The notes: generated by a model from the letters alone, not told the origin. A stretch of 64,000 nt of DNA from Chromobacterium haemolyticum DSM 19808 (GCF_000711885.1 NZ_JONK01000005.1:238418-302417), one strand, 5' to 3'; shown: positions 6,780-15,363, counted from the stretch's first letter. Made by a program: numbers and translations.

Positions 6780-9722
6780 ATGAAACGCATGTTGTTCAAC
6801 GCAACGCAGGCTGAAGAGCTGCGCGTTGCCATTGTCGACGGGCAGAAGCTCGTCGACCTCGATATCGAGACTGTAGGCAAAGAGCAGCGCAAGGGGAATA
6901 TCTATAAGGGTGTGATTACCCGTATCGAGCCCTCCCTTGAGGCTTGTTTTGTCGATTACGGCACCGAACGCCACGGCTTCCTGCCGTTCAAAGAGGTGTC
7001 CCGTTCCTATTTCCAGGGCTATGACGGCGGCCGTCCGCGCATTCAGGACGTGCTGCGCGAAGGCATGGAAGTCATCGTGCAGGTGGAGAAGGACGAACGC
7101 GGCAACAAGGGCGCGGCGCTGACCACCTATATCAGCCTGGCCGGCCGTTACCTGGTGCTGATGCCCAACAACCCGCGCGGCGGCGGCGTATCGCGCCGCA
7201 TCGAGGGCGAGGAGCGTCAGGAACTGAAGGACCTGCTGTCGCAGCTGGAAGTGCCGCATGGCATGAGCCTGATCGCCCGCACCGCCGGCATTGGCCGCAA
7301 CCTGGAAGAACTGCAGTGGGACCTGGGTTACCTGATGCAGCTGTGGCGCGCGATTGAAGGCGCGGCCGGCGCTCAGAACGGGCCGTTCCTGATTCTGCAG
7401 GAAGGCAGCCTGGTGATCCGCGCGATCCGCGACTATTTCCATCCGGACATCGGTGAAGTGCTGATCGACACCGAGGAAATCTACGATCAGGCCCGTCAGT
7501 TCATGAGCCATGTGATGCCCAACATGCTGTCGCGTGTGAAGCTGTACAAGGATCATGTGCCGCTGTTCTCCCGTTTCCAGATCGAGCACCAGATCGAAAC
7601 CGCCTTTTCGCGCAGCGTGCAGCTGCCGTCCGGCGGCGCCATCGTGATCGATCACACCGAAGCGCTGGTGTCCATCGACGTCAACTCCGCGCGCGCCACC
7701 AAGGGCGCCGACATCGAAGACACCGCGGTCAAGACCAACCTGGAGGCGGCCGAGGAAATCGCCCGCCAGCTGCGCTTGCGCGACCTGGGCGGCCTGGTGG
7801 TGATCGACTTCATCGATATGGAAAGCGCCAAGAACCAGCGCGACGTGGAAAACCGTTTGCGCGACGTGCTGAAGCACGACCGCGCTCGCGTACAGATGGG
7901 CAAGCTGTCCCGCTTTGGCCTGCTGGAGCTCTCGCGTCAGCGTCTGCAGCCCAGCCTGGGCGAAACCAGCCATGAAACCTGCCCGCGCTGCCACGGCATC
8001 GGCTTCATCCGCGGCACCGAGTCCTCCGCTCTGCACATCCTGCGCATCATCCAGGAAGAGGCGATGAAGGAGAATACCGGCGCGGTTCACGCGCAGGTGC
8101 CGGTGGACGTGGCCACCTTCTTGCTCAACGAAAAGCGTTCCGAAATCCATTCGATCGAAGAGCGTCTGGACGTGGACGTGGTGCTGATCCCGAACATTCA
8201 TCTGGAAACCCCGCATTACAAGATCGTGCGCGTGCGCCACGACGATGTGGCCGAAGCCGGCGAAGCGCCGAGCTACAAGCGGGTGGAAGTGCAGGAAGAA
8301 GACGTGATCACCAACTTCGGCCTTGAAAAGCCGAAGCTGGAGCGCCAGGAAGCCGCGGTCAAAGGCATTACCCCGCAACAGCCGGCGCCGTCGGTGGCGG
8401 CCAAGGTGGCTGAGCCGGAGCCTGGGCTGTTCGGCAAGTTGGGCGCTTGGGTCAAGAGCCTGTTCGCCGAGCCGGAAGCGGCCGCTCAACCGGCCGAGAA
8501 GAAAAAGCCGGCAGCGCAGCCGCAGCAGCGCGGCAACCGCCAGCGTAACGCCGAACGCCGCCCGGGTGGCCAGGCGCGTCGTGAACACGAGCAGCGCCGT
8601 CAGGGCGCCGACGAGGCCAAGCCGCGTCGTCCGGAGCGCGCCGAACGCGGCGAGCGTCAGGACGGCGAGCGTCAGGAGCGTCCGGAACGCAAGGAGCAGC
8701 CGCAACGCGAAGAGCGCCAGGAGCGCGGCGAGCAGCCGCGCAACAGTCGCCGCCGCGAGCGCGAAAACGGCCGCGAAGGTGGTCGTGAAAGCCGCGAGCC
8801 CCGCGAACTGAAGGACGCGCAGCGTCAGCAGCCGGCGCGCGAAGAAGCGCCGCAAGAGCGTCCTGAGAAGTTGGAAAAGCAGGAGCGTCCGCAGCAGGAG
8901 CCGCGCCGTCGTCAGGCGCCGCAGGCGGAAGAGCAGGCTTTGGAGCTGAACAAGCCGGCGGCCGACGAGGTTCGCGCCGAGGGCGACGCCGAGCAGCAGG
9001 AGCGCAATGAGCGTCGCCGCCGTCGCAGTCGTCGTGATCGTCGTCGCGACGATCCGTCCGCTGCGCCGCAGGAAGAGGGTGCTGCTCTGCCGGCGGCGGA
9101 AGCTGCGCCGGTTGCGGCAGTGGCCGCAGTTGTTGTCGGCGCGGTAGCGGCGGAAGTCGCCGTGGACGCGGTGGCGGAAACGGTTCCGGCCGCGGCGCCT
9201 GAAGCCCCTGTGCTTGAGCCGGTGGTTGAGCCCGTTGTTGTCGAAACGGCGCAGCCGGTGCGGGAAGCGTTCGAAGCAGTGGCTGCGGCCCCCGTGCTTG
9301 AGTCCGCTGCGGCGGCTGAACCGGAATTGCCGGTAGTTGAAGCGGCCGCGGCGGCTGAGGCTGCTCCGGTTGTTGAGACGGCTCCGGTTGAAGTGGCTGT
9401 TGTGGTGGAGGCTGTCGAAGCGTTTGCCGCGGCGGAGCCGACGCTTGCGCCGGAACCGGTTGCCCTGGCCGCGCAAAGCGAGCCGGAGCAGGCGGAGCCG
9501 GAAGTCGAGGCGCCGGTGGTGATTGAAACCCGCGCCGTGGCCGCGTCTGAACCGGTAAGCCTGGGCGGCTTGGTGATGGTGTCCACCAAGTCGGTGGTCG
9601 AGGCGCCCGCTGCGCAAGAGCCGGTGGTGCCGGCTGGGCCGCGTCGTCGCGACGTGACTCGTCAGGCTCAGCAAGAGGTTGCTCCGGCGGAGCTGGTGCA
9701 GGTGGAAACCCGCAATCCTTGA
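6780..9722 (+). CDS. rne: Ribonuclease E
   Basis: A 980-residue endoribonuclease of mRNA decay and rRNA/tRNA processing, core of the degradosome. The S1 domain is at about 36-120. The DNase I-like catalytic domain holds Asp300 (VSIDVNSARATKG) and Asp343 (VVIDFIDM), matching E. coli Asp303/Asp346, and the Zn-link CPRC at 401-404. Near 548-562 LFGKLGAWVKSLFA looks like the amphipathic membrane-binding helix. The rest is an unstructured scaffold: Arg/Glu/Gln-rich to about 760, then Ala/Val/Glu/Pro-rich. MKRMLFNATQ is the standard N terminus. Confidence 0.97.
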   Translation: MKRMLFNATQAEELRVAIVDGQKLVDLDIETVGKEQRKGNIYKGVITRIEPSLEACFVDYGTERHGFLPFKEVSRSYFQGYDGGRPRIQDVLREGMEVIVQVEKDERGNKGAALTTYISLAGRYLVLMPNNPRGGGVSRRIEGEERQELKDLLSQLEVPHGMSLIARTAGIGRNLEELQWDLGYLMQLWRAIEGAAGAQNGPFLILQEGSLVIRAIRDYFHPDIGEVLIDTEEIYDQARQFMSHVMPNMLSRVKLYKDHVPLFSRFQIEHQIETAFSRSVQLPSGGAIVIDHTEALVSIDVNSARATKGADIEDTAVKTNLEAAEEIARQLRLRDLGGLVVIDFIDMESAKNQRDVENRLRDVLKHDRARVQMGKLSRFGLLELSRQRLQPSLGETSHETCPRCHGIGFIRGTESSALHILRIIQEEAMKENTGAVHAQVPVDVATFLLNEKRSEIHSIEERLDVDVVLIPNIHLETPHYKIVRVRHDDVAEAGEAPSYKRVEVQEEDVITNFGLEKPKLERQEAAVKGITPQQPAPSVAAKVAEPEPGLFGKLGAWVKSLFAEPEAAAQPAEKKKPAAQPQQRGNRQRNAERRPGGQARREHEQRRQGADEAKPRRPERAERGERQDGERQERPERKEQPQREERQERGEQPRNSRRRERENGREGGRESREPRELKDAQRQQPAREEAPQERPEKLEKQERPQQEPRRRQAPQAEEQALELNKPAADEVRAEGDAEQQERNERRRRRSRRDRRRDDPSAAPQEEGAALPAAEAAPVAAVAAVVVGAVAAEVAVDAVAETVPAAAPEAPVLEPVVEPVVVETAQPVREAFEAVAAAPVLESAAAAEPELPVVEAAAAAEAAPVVETAPVEVAVVVEAVEAFAAAEPTLAPEPVALAAQSEPEQAEPEVEAPVVIETRAVAASEPVSLGGLVMVSTKSVVEAPAAQEPVVPAGPRRRDVTRQAQQEVAPAELVQVETRNP

Positions 9723-9736
9723 GCGCGGTTTGAGAT

Positions 9737-9763
9737 CCGGGGCGCAGGCATTTTGCGCTCCGG
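9737..9763 (+). terminator. Possible hairpin terminator after rne
   Basis: CCGGGGCGCA pairs with TGCGCTCCGG apart from one mismatch. There is no following T-run, so it may only stabilise the 3' end or work with Rho. Confidence 0.35.
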
Positions 9764-9766
9764 GTA

Positions 9767-9795
9767 TTGACGCTGCCTTGGTGCTTGGTTAATAT
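9767..9795 (+). promoter_or_regulatory. Sigma-70 promoter of tRNA-Asn
   Basis: TTGACG at 9767-9772 and TAATAT at 9790-9795 are separated by exactly 17 bases, about 20 bases upstream of the tRNA. This is a near-consensus promoter that would start transcription around 9802. Confidence 0.8.
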
Positions 9796-9817
9796 ACCCC
9801 TCTCTCGCAAGAGATGT

Positions 9818-9893
9818 TCCCTGATAGCTCAGTTGGTAGAGCGACGGACTGTTAATCCGCAGGTCGCAGGTTCGAGCCCTGCTCGGGGAGCCA
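9818..9893 (+). tRNA. tRNA-Asn (anticodon GTT)
   Basis: A 76-base cloverleaf with encoded CCA. Acceptor TCCCTGA pairs with TCGGGGA, the D arm has AGCTCAGTTGGTAGAGC, the anticodon loop is CTGTTAA (GTT), and the T arm has GGTTCGAGCC. It has its own promoter upstream and terminator downstream. Confidence 0.97.
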
Positions 9894-9902
9894 AAATTCA
9901 AA

Positions 9903-9925
9903 GGCCACGCATTGCGTGGCCTTTT
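9903..9925 (+). terminator. Rho-independent terminator of tRNA-Asn
   Basis: GGCCACGC and GCGTGGCC form a perfect 8-bp stem with an ATT loop, followed by TTTT, ten bases after the tRNA. Confidence 0.85.
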
Positions 9926-10137
9926 CCATTTCCGCGCGTTCGTCGCGGCCTTTTCTCTGTTTCTCGCCGCTCCGGCGCGTTCCCCGATTGATTGCGCTAA
10001 GCAATTCTAACAGTTTGCTTCCCATTCCATACGTCATATAACACAAGCTAATGGCGGCTTGACTGTCTTGCTGGCCGCTTGAGCGCGGCCATTCGGGGTT
10101 GTGCGGGGCGTTGAGCGGCGCGGCGCGAGGAGGCTGG

Positions 10138-11580
10138 GTGACGGAATCTCTGGTGGGTGAAGACGGTGTGCTGGATGACGCGGAACGGCTATTGTCCGAT
10201 GTGCTGGAGGCCGTCCCGGTGGGGCTGGCGCTGATTGACGGCCAGATGCGCTATCGGCTGCTCAACCAGCGTTTGGCGGAAGCCAATGGCTTGCCGCGTT
10301 CTGCTCATTTGGGGCGACGCGTGGCGGAAATGTTGCCGCGGATCGGCGAATATTTGGAATCGTTGCTGAGGCGGGTGATTGAGAGCGGAGAGCCGGTGCT
10401 CGATTTCTGCGTCAACTCCAAGGTGGGGCTGGACGACGGAGAGGTGCTGAGGGAGTGGCAGGTCAGTTATTTGCCGTATCGCGAATCGACGGGCGAGGTG
10501 GTGGGGGTGGTGGCCGTGGTTCGGGATGTGGCGGCGGAGCGGCGTGCCGAGCGTCTGCGCGGCGAGGGCGAGGCCCGCTTGCGCATGGTGGTGGACTCCG
10601 CCTTGGACGGGCTGGTGATGATAAATCAGAGCGGGCGCATCTTGATGGCCAATCATCGGGCGGAGGCGATGTTCGATTATCTGGGGGTCGGCATGGAGGG
10701 TCTCATGATTTCCAGTCTGGTGCCGGTGCGGTATCGCGATGGCCATGGGCGGCTGATCGAGAATTACATGAGCCGTCCGGAGGCGCGAGAGATGGCGCGC
10801 CAGCAGGAGATTTTCGGGCTGCGGCGCGATGGAGGCGAATTCCCGGCGGAAATCGGTCTGACCCCGGTGCGCGACGGCGGGGAGTTGCAGGTGTTGGCCA
10901 CCATTACCGACATCAGCGCCCGCAAGGCGGCGCAGGCCAGTCTGGAGCGGGCGCTGAAGGAGAAGACCGCGCTGCTCAACGAGGTGCACCACCGGGTCAA
11001 GAACAATCTGCAAGTCATTTCCAGTCTGCTCAATCTGCAAACGCGCTCGGCGCCGCCGGAGGCGGTGGCGGTGCTGACCGAGTGTCAGAATCATGTGCGC
11101 GCAATGGCGTTGATCCATCAATTGCTGTACGAGTACGGCGATTTTTCTCGTATCCACGTGGGTGTTTATCTGGAGAGGTTGACCCAGTTGCTGGGCGGCA
11201 GCATATCGGATGCCGGGGTGCGCTTGCGATGTCGCGGCATGGACGCCGTGGTGCACCTGGGTATGCAGCGGGCGATTCCCTGTGGCCTGCTGGTGAACGA
11301 GTTGGTGACCAATGCGCTCAAGCACGCTTTTCCCGGTGGGCGCGGCACGGTGGAGGTGGCGCTGGAGCGGGAAGAAGATGGGCGTTGCCGGATTCTGGTC
11401 TCGGACGACGGGGTTGGCATTCCCGAGTCAGTGAAGCTGGGGGAGGTGAGTTCGCTGGGTTTTCGCCTGATTCCCACTTTGGTGGGGCAGTTGAAAGGCG
11501 TGGCCAGGCTATTGCGGCCCGAGGCGGGCGGTGCTTGTGTGGAAATCGTGTTCAGCGACGAGTCGGAGAACGCGGAATGA
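10138..11580 (+). CDS. PAS-PAS sensor histidine kinase (HisKA_2 type)
   Basis: A soluble kinase of about 480 residues with no membrane segment. Two PAS domains are visible (about 20-135 and 145-265 of the product), then a HisKA_2 dimerisation domain with the phospho-acceptor motif EVHHRVKNNLQV, then a HATPase_c domain with the N box NELVTNALKHAF and the G box DDGVGIP. I chose the GTG at 10138 because GAGGAGG ends 4 bases before it; an earlier TTG at 10099 has no such site. The stop overlaps the ATG of the response regulator (ATGA), so the two form a two-component pair. Confidence 0.85.
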   Translation: MTESLVGEDGVLDDAERLLSDVLEAVPVGLALIDGQMRYRLLNQRLAEANGLPRSAHLGRRVAEMLPRIGEYLESLLRRVIESGEPVLDFCVNSKVGLDDGEVLREWQVSYLPYRESTGEVVGVVAVVRDVAAERRAERLRGEGEARLRMVVDSALDGLVMINQSGRILMANHRAEAMFDYLGVGMEGLMISSLVPVRYRDGHGRLIENYMSRPEAREMARQQEIFGLRRDGGEFPAEIGLTPVRDGGELQVLATITDISARKAAQASLERALKEKTALLNEVHHRVKNNLQVISSLLNLQTRSAPPEAVAVLTECQNHVRAMALIHQLLYEYGDFSRIHVGVYLERLTQLLGGSISDAGVRLRCRGMDAVVHLGMQRAIPCGLLVNELVTNALKHAFPGGRGTVEVALEREEDGRCRILVSDDGVGIPESVKLGEVSSLGFRLIPTLVGQLKGVARLLRPEAGGACVEIVFSDESENAE

Positions 11581-13142
11581 ATATGGGCAACGGTTTGTTG
11601 ATTGTAGAGGACGAAGGAGTGGTGGCGCTGGACTTGCAGACCAGCCTGGAGTCTTTGGGGTACCGGGTGCTGGGCGTGTGCGCCAATGCGGATGACGCGG
11701 TGCGACGGGCGGAGGCGGATCAGCCGGATCTGGTGTTGATGGATATTCACCTGGACGGCGATGTGCCGGGAACCGAGGCGGCGCGCGTGATACGCGAGCG
11801 CTTCCAGATTCCATCCATCTTTCTGACGGCTTACGCCGAGGACGATATGCTGCGCAACGCGGAAGTCAGCGCGCCGTACGGCTATTTGCTGAAGCCTTAT
11901 CAGTTGCGCGAACTGAATGCCTCGGTGCGTATGGGGTTGGCGCGGCGCAGGGCGGTGGAGGCGGCCCGTTTGGGGGTGTGGGAATGGGGTGGCCGGCGCG
12001 GCGAGATGGTGTGGGCGGAGGAGTTTCTGGACGCGTTTCCATTCTCCGTCGCGAAGAACGGGCGGCCTGCCCTGCTGGGCATGGCGGAGGCCGAGGCCGC
12101 CGAGCTGGCTCGGGATCTGGGGTCGGGGCGGGCCTTGCAGAAAACGTTGAAAATCAACGCGGAGGGCGCGGTAAGGTGGGTTGAGTTGTGCGGGCGCAAC
12201 TTTGCCGCGGAGGGGGAGTCGGCGCGTTGGGTGGGCGTGGCGCGGGACGTGACGGAGGCGTATCTGAGCGAAGTCAGGCTGAGGCAGGCCAGTGTGGTGT
12301 TCCAGGCCAGCGCGGAAGGCATTCTCGTGTTGGACCACGCGCGCCGCATTGTGTCTGCGAACGAGTCCTTTTACCGTTTGACGGATTTGAGCGCGGAGGA
12401 GGCCTTGGGGGAGGATCCGGACGTCTGCCTGCATGTGGAGCCGCACGGAGAGGCTTTTTACCGCCGTTTGGAAGGCGAGAGGTATTTTTGGCAGGGCGAG
12501 GTGATGTGCCGTCGCCGGAATGAGGTCTTTCCCTGTTGGCAGCATGCGTCGGTGGTGAGGGACGTTGAGGGAAGGGTGAGCCACTATGTGCTGGCGATCT
12601 CCGATATTTCGGCGATCCGCGCGGCGGAGGCGCATATTCACTTTCTGGCCTATCACGATCAGTTGACCGGCCTGGGCAATCGCCACTTTCTACAGGTGGA
12701 GCTGGAGAAGGAGATCATCAGAGCCAAGCGCCGTAATGAATGCATTGCGTTGCTGTTTATCGATCTGGATGGTTTCAAGGCGGTGAACGACGGCTGGGGG
12801 CACGAGGCGGGCGACGCGCTGCTGGTGGCGATGGCCGAGCGTCTGCGGCAGCATGTGCGCGGGGAGGATTTGGTGGTGAGGCTGGGTGGGGATGAGTTTC
12901 TGGTGGTGGCGCCCGGTCTGGATCGAGAGGAGGCGTGCGGCGTCATGGTGAGGCGGTTGTTGTCGGTATTGGCGCAGCCGGTGGCTCTGGATGGCGGCGA
13001 ATGCTCGGTGTCGGCCAGCATTGGCGTGGCGTTTTTTCCGGAAAACGGCGGCGATCTGGGTGGTTTGCTGCATGCGGCCGACAGGGCGATGTACGAGGCC
13101 AAGCGAGCGGGGAAAAACGAGTTCAGGATGGCGGCTGAATAG
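11577..13142 (+). CDS. Response regulator with REC-PAS-PAS-GGDEF domains
   Basis: A 521-residue output protein for the kinase encoded just upstream. The REC domain spans about 5-125 with acceptor Asp56 (LVLMDIHLDG) and the conserved LKPY. Two PAS-like segments follow at roughly 130-230 and 230-345. The C-terminal GGDEF domain has an intact active site (RLGGDEF) and an intact inhibitory I-site (RGED five residues before it), so it should make cyclic di-GMP and be product-inhibited. There is no EAL domain. Coupling by the four-base ATGA overlap argues for equal expression with the kinase. Confidence 0.88.
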   Translation: MNMGNGLLIVEDEGVVALDLQTSLESLGYRVLGVCANADDAVRRAEADQPDLVLMDIHLDGDVPGTEAARVIRERFQIPSIFLTAYAEDDMLRNAEVSAPYGYLLKPYQLRELNASVRMGLARRRAVEAARLGVWEWGGRRGEMVWAEEFLDAFPFSVAKNGRPALLGMAEAEAAELARDLGSGRALQKTLKINAEGAVRWVELCGRNFAAEGESARWVGVARDVTEAYLSEVRLRQASVVFQASAEGILVLDHARRIVSANESFYRLTDLSAEEALGEDPDVCLHVEPHGEAFYRRLEGERYFWQGEVMCRRRNEVFPCWQHASVVRDVEGRVSHYVLAISDISAIRAAEAHIHFLAYHDQLTGLGNRHFLQVELEKEIIRAKRRNECIALLFIDLDGFKAVNDGWGHEAGDALLVAMAERLRQHVRGEDLVVRLGGDEFLVVAPGLDREEACGVMVRRLLSVLAQPVALDGGECSVSASIGVAFFPENGGDLGGLLHAADRAMYEAKRAGKNEFRMAAE

Positions 13143-13160
13143 TATTTTCCGCCGGAAAGA

Positions 13161-13195
13161 ATAAAAGCCGAAATCGGTTGATTTCGGCTTTTATA
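13161..13195. terminator. Bidirectional terminator between GGDEF gene and tRNA-Ala
   Basis: AAAAGCCGAAAT and ATTTCGGCTTTT form a perfect stem with A/T tracts on both sides. It can end the plus-strand regulator transcript and the minus-strand tRNA-Ala transcript, whose 3' end is at 13198. Confidence 0.85.
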
Positions 13196-13197
13196 TT

Positions 13198-13273
<76 letters not shown>

Positions 13274-13329
13274 ACGTATTGCCTTGTTCCTTCCCGGCTA
13301 TTCGCCCGGTCGGTCTCGACAGGAAGCGA

Positions 13330-13358
13330 ACTATACCTAGGCTTTTCAGGCTGCGCAA
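13330..13358 (-). promoter_or_regulatory. Sigma-70 promoter of tRNA-Ala
   Basis: On the minus strand TTGCGC (13353-13358) and TATAGT (13330-13335) are 17 bases apart, about 57 bases upstream of the tRNA 5' end. Confidence 0.6.
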
Positions 13359-13739
13359 GGCTTTTCTAAAAATATTTTCCCAGACGGCGGTGGGCTGTGA
13401 AAGAAGTCAAAGGAGGGAGGGGGCCGGTCTTTCGTGCCATGGGTTTGGATGGGGGCGGCGCGCGCGCTGACGATGCCATGCCCGCGAGCGGCAAAGGCGT
13501 GATTTCCTAGGAAAAATCAGTTTTTTCCTATTCCAAGCCATTGGGGTGCTGGCGATAGAATATTCAAAGAAAAACAATTTGTGTGCCGCATTAGCGTAAA
13601 GCGTTAATACCGGATGATATGAAAACCTGGGGCAAATCGACAGCTAATGATGGATGGCATAGACATGAAAATTGAGCGACAACGGTTGGCCGGCGTTTGG
13701 AACAGAAACGAAAATCCGGCAAAGCTTTAGGAGGCGTGT
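13359..13739. other. Non-coding leader region upstream of the H-NS family gene
   Basis: I see no gene here. The part from about 13500 is AT-richer than its surroundings and holds an inverted repeat, AGGAAAAA (13509-13516) with TTTTTTCCT (13521-13529), next to a TTTCCTAGGAAA palindrome at 13503-13514. It probably contains the H-NS gene promoter. AT-rich, bendable leaders of this sort are common at H-NS-type genes, which often repress themselves. Confidence 0.4.
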
Positions 13740-14081
13740 ATGCATAAAAAAGTGTTGATCAACGAGGAGTTGCTGGATTCCTGCTCGGACCAGGCGCTGA
13801 AGGACGCGGCGGTTTTTCTGTTGAATACGCTTACCGACCGCATTCAACTGCGCCAACAAAAAGGGATAGAGGAAATTGAGCGGCTAGCGATGGCTTACGG
13901 CTTGATTCTGCCCAAGCTCTACGCCAAGAACGGCGTAACGCCAAAGTACCAGAACCCGGCGATGCCGCACCAGACATGGTCCGGACGAGGCCGGCCGCCA
14001 GTGTGGTTGGTGGAGGCTGAAGCGAGGGGGGAGAACCGGGAGCGCTTTGTGATTAAGAGTCAGAAGAAGTTGCAGGTCTAG
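13740..14081 (+). CDS. H-NS family DNA-binding protein
   Basis: A 113-residue H-NS-type nucleoid protein. Residues about 1-58 form the helical oligomerisation region (ALKDAAVFLLNTLTDRI, IEEIERLAMAYGL). The C terminus has the AT-hook-like DNA-binding motif TPKYQNPAMPHQTWSGRGRP, typical of betaproteobacterial H-NS proteins. Such proteins silence AT-rich, often acquired DNA. A strong GGAGG precedes the ATG. It stands alone between the tRNA-Ala region and a repeat cluster, and could help silence the AT-rich islets near 25 kb and 62.5 kb. Confidence 0.88.
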   Translation: MHKKVLINEELLDSCSDQALKDAAVFLLNTLTDRIQLRQQKGIEEIERLAMAYGLILPKLYAKNGVTPKYQNPAMPHQTWSGRGRPPVWLVEAEARGENRERFVIKSQKKLQV

Positions 14082-14109
14082 CAAGGCGGAGAGCCGGCCG
14101 TTGTCGCAC

Positions 14110-14295
14110 TGAGCCTATGCCGGCGCCCGCCGGCGGGCTCATGCGCCGGTTCAGCGTTTCGCCAGCTGCGGCGAGACAAGGTGAAAACGGCTGAGAACGC
14201 GGAATGGTCAAGTGGCGCATGAGCATTTCGAAGCCGGTTTCAACGCCCTTTATCCATCCATCCCGCCGCCGCGCAGCAGACCATGAACAGGTTCT
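14110..14295 (-). repeat. Degenerate reverse copy of the dispersed ~142-bp repeat
   Basis: The recognisable blocks GGCGAGACAAGG, AAAACGGCTGAGAA, ATGAGCATTTCGAAGC and the end ATGAACAGGTTCT run in reverse orientation. The outer left part contains an extra palindromic stretch (CCGGCGCCCGCCGG) and is badly diverged, so the boundary near 14110 is approximate. Confidence 0.65.
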
Positions 14296-14296
14296 A

Positions 14297-14409
14297 AGAG
14301 CGGCTAACAAAAATCAGTTTTACGGCTGAGGCAAGGCGCGCCGACGCAGGCAGTACTTGAGTACGGCAAGTTGGCGCAACGCAGCATCAGGACTATTGTT
14401 AGCCGCTCT
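14297..14409. mobile_element. 113-bp MITE-like element with 14-bp inverted ends
   Basis: AGAGCGGCTAACAA at 14297-14310 is exactly repeated in inverse as TTGTTAGCCGCTCT at 14396-14409. The interior has no ORF but contains a short palindrome around AGTACTTGAGTAC. It is unrelated in sequence to the 142-bp repeat that abuts it. It ends 26 bases from the stop of the lldR gene. Size and perfect ends are typical of a non-autonomous transposable element; no matching transposase is in the window. Confidence 0.6.
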
Positions 14410-14434
14410 AAGCGCAGCAGATTTTGCCCTGGCG

Positions 14435-15199
14435 CTAAGGGTCCAGATGCTCCAAACGCATGCGCGCCCGCGCATCGCGTTCCGCTTGCCGCCGCCGGCT
14501 TTGCAGCGTGGTGGCGACAAAGTCCAGATGTTGTTCCACCGCTTGCTGCGCGGCGTCCGGCCGTTTGTCGCGGATGGCTTCCCAGATGGCCAGATGCTGT
14601 GCGCGCAAGGCGTCCGCCACCTCCCCCACGGCGAACAGATCCGCGATATTGTCTTTGACGTGCCGGTGCAGCATGGCAAGCAGGCTGCCGCTCAAATGCG
14701 CGAACAGCACATTGTGCGAGGCTTCCGCCACGGCTTGGTGAAAGCGCACGTCGGCCTGGGCCTGTTGAGTCAGGTCTCCTCCGTCGTAGGCGTCCTGCAA
14801 TTGGCTCACGCAATGCTCCAGCCTCAGCAAGTCCGCCGGCGTGGCCCGGCTGGCCGCGCCGCGCGCCGCCGCGCCTTCCAGCACCCGACGGAATTCCAGC
14901 AAATCGCCGTGCAAATCCTGATGTTGGTTCAGCAGTTTTTCCCAAGGGTCTGAAAACGCGGTTTCCAGCCGGTCCGTCACCCAGGTGCCGCCACCCTGGC
15001 GGCTGCTGAGCAGGCCGCGTGACGCCAGTTGCTGTATCGCTTCGCGAAGCGAGGGGCGGGACACGCCGAACTCCTCGGCCAGCTGCCGTTCCGGCGGCAG
15101 GCGGTCCCCCGGCTTGAGCACGCCGTCCAGGATGCGTTTTTCCAGTTGTTCGACGATGACGTCGGAGAGTTTGGGGATGTTCAGTTTGGGATAGGCCAT
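14435..15199 (-). CDS. lldR: GntR/FadR-family lactate regulator LldR
   Basis: A 254-residue regulator with an N-terminal winged helix (about 10-75; GDRLPPERQLAEEFGVSRPS, then LLSSRQGGGTWV) and a C-terminal FCD ligand domain (about 95-235) with the metal/ligand histidines in ADVRFHQAVAEASHN and LAIWEAI. FadR-type LldR proteins repress lactate utilisation genes until lactate binds. It is divergent from the lut/lld operon, and two TGGT-N3-ACCA operators lie in the shared 164-base gap, so it very likely controls both directions. Confidence 0.9.
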   Translation of the reverse strand: MAYPKLNIPKLSDVIVEQLEKRILDGVLKPGDRLPPERQLAEEFGVSRPSLREAIQQLASRGLLSSRQGGGTWVTDRLETAFSDPWEKLLNQHQDLHGDLLEFRRVLEGAAARGAASRATPADLLRLEHCVSQLQDAYDGGDLTQQAQADVRFHQAVAEASHNVLFAHLSGSLLAMLHRHVKDNIADLFAVGEVADALRAQHLAIWEAIRDKRPDAAQQAVEQHLDFVATTLQSRRRQAERDARARMRLEHLDP

Positions 15200-15227
15200 G
15201 GCGCCGGGCTTGTTCGTTCAGCGAAAG

Positions 15228-15238
15228 TGGTCAGACCA
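15228..15238. promoter_or_regulatory. LldR operator 1
   Basis: TGGTCAGACCA is a perfect FadR-family operator (TGGT-N3-ACCA), 29 bases upstream of the lldR start, in a position suited to autoregulation. Confidence 0.75.
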
Positions 15239-15287
15239 GAGTGAGTGCAGCTTACCACAGCCGAATGGGGAATCCGCTATCGTCATA

Positions 15288-15348
15288 TTGACGGAGTCAA
15301 GCAATCACTCTAGAGTTATTTTAATAAAAATAATTGGTCTTACCAATT
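15288..15348 (+). promoter_or_regulatory. lut operon promoter with LldR operator 2
   Basis: TTGACG (15288-15293) and TAGAGT (15311-15316) are spaced by 17 bases, predicting a start near 15323. Just downstream, AATTGGTCTTACCAATT (15332-15348) is a perfect palindrome with 7-base arms and a TGGT-N3-ACCA core. Binding there would block early elongation or promoter escape. It ends 15 bases before the lutA start codon. Confidence 0.8.
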
Positions 15349-15363
15349 TACAAAGGAAATCGG

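Noticed and set aside
6732-9674. A 980-codon open frame on the minus strand, exactly as long as rne, opposite to it
   Set aside because: It is the antisense shadow of rne. High GC and codon bias remove stops on the opposite strand. The translation is low-complexity Arg/Leu/Ala/Gln-rich, with no domain and no ribosome site.
9767-9991. A 74-codon frame across tRNA-Asn with SLIAQLVERRTVNPQVAG
   Set aside because: This is the translation of the tRNA gene and its flanks, a well-known annotation artefact. The same applies to the opposite-strand frame at 9668-9901 and to frames over tRNA-Ala.
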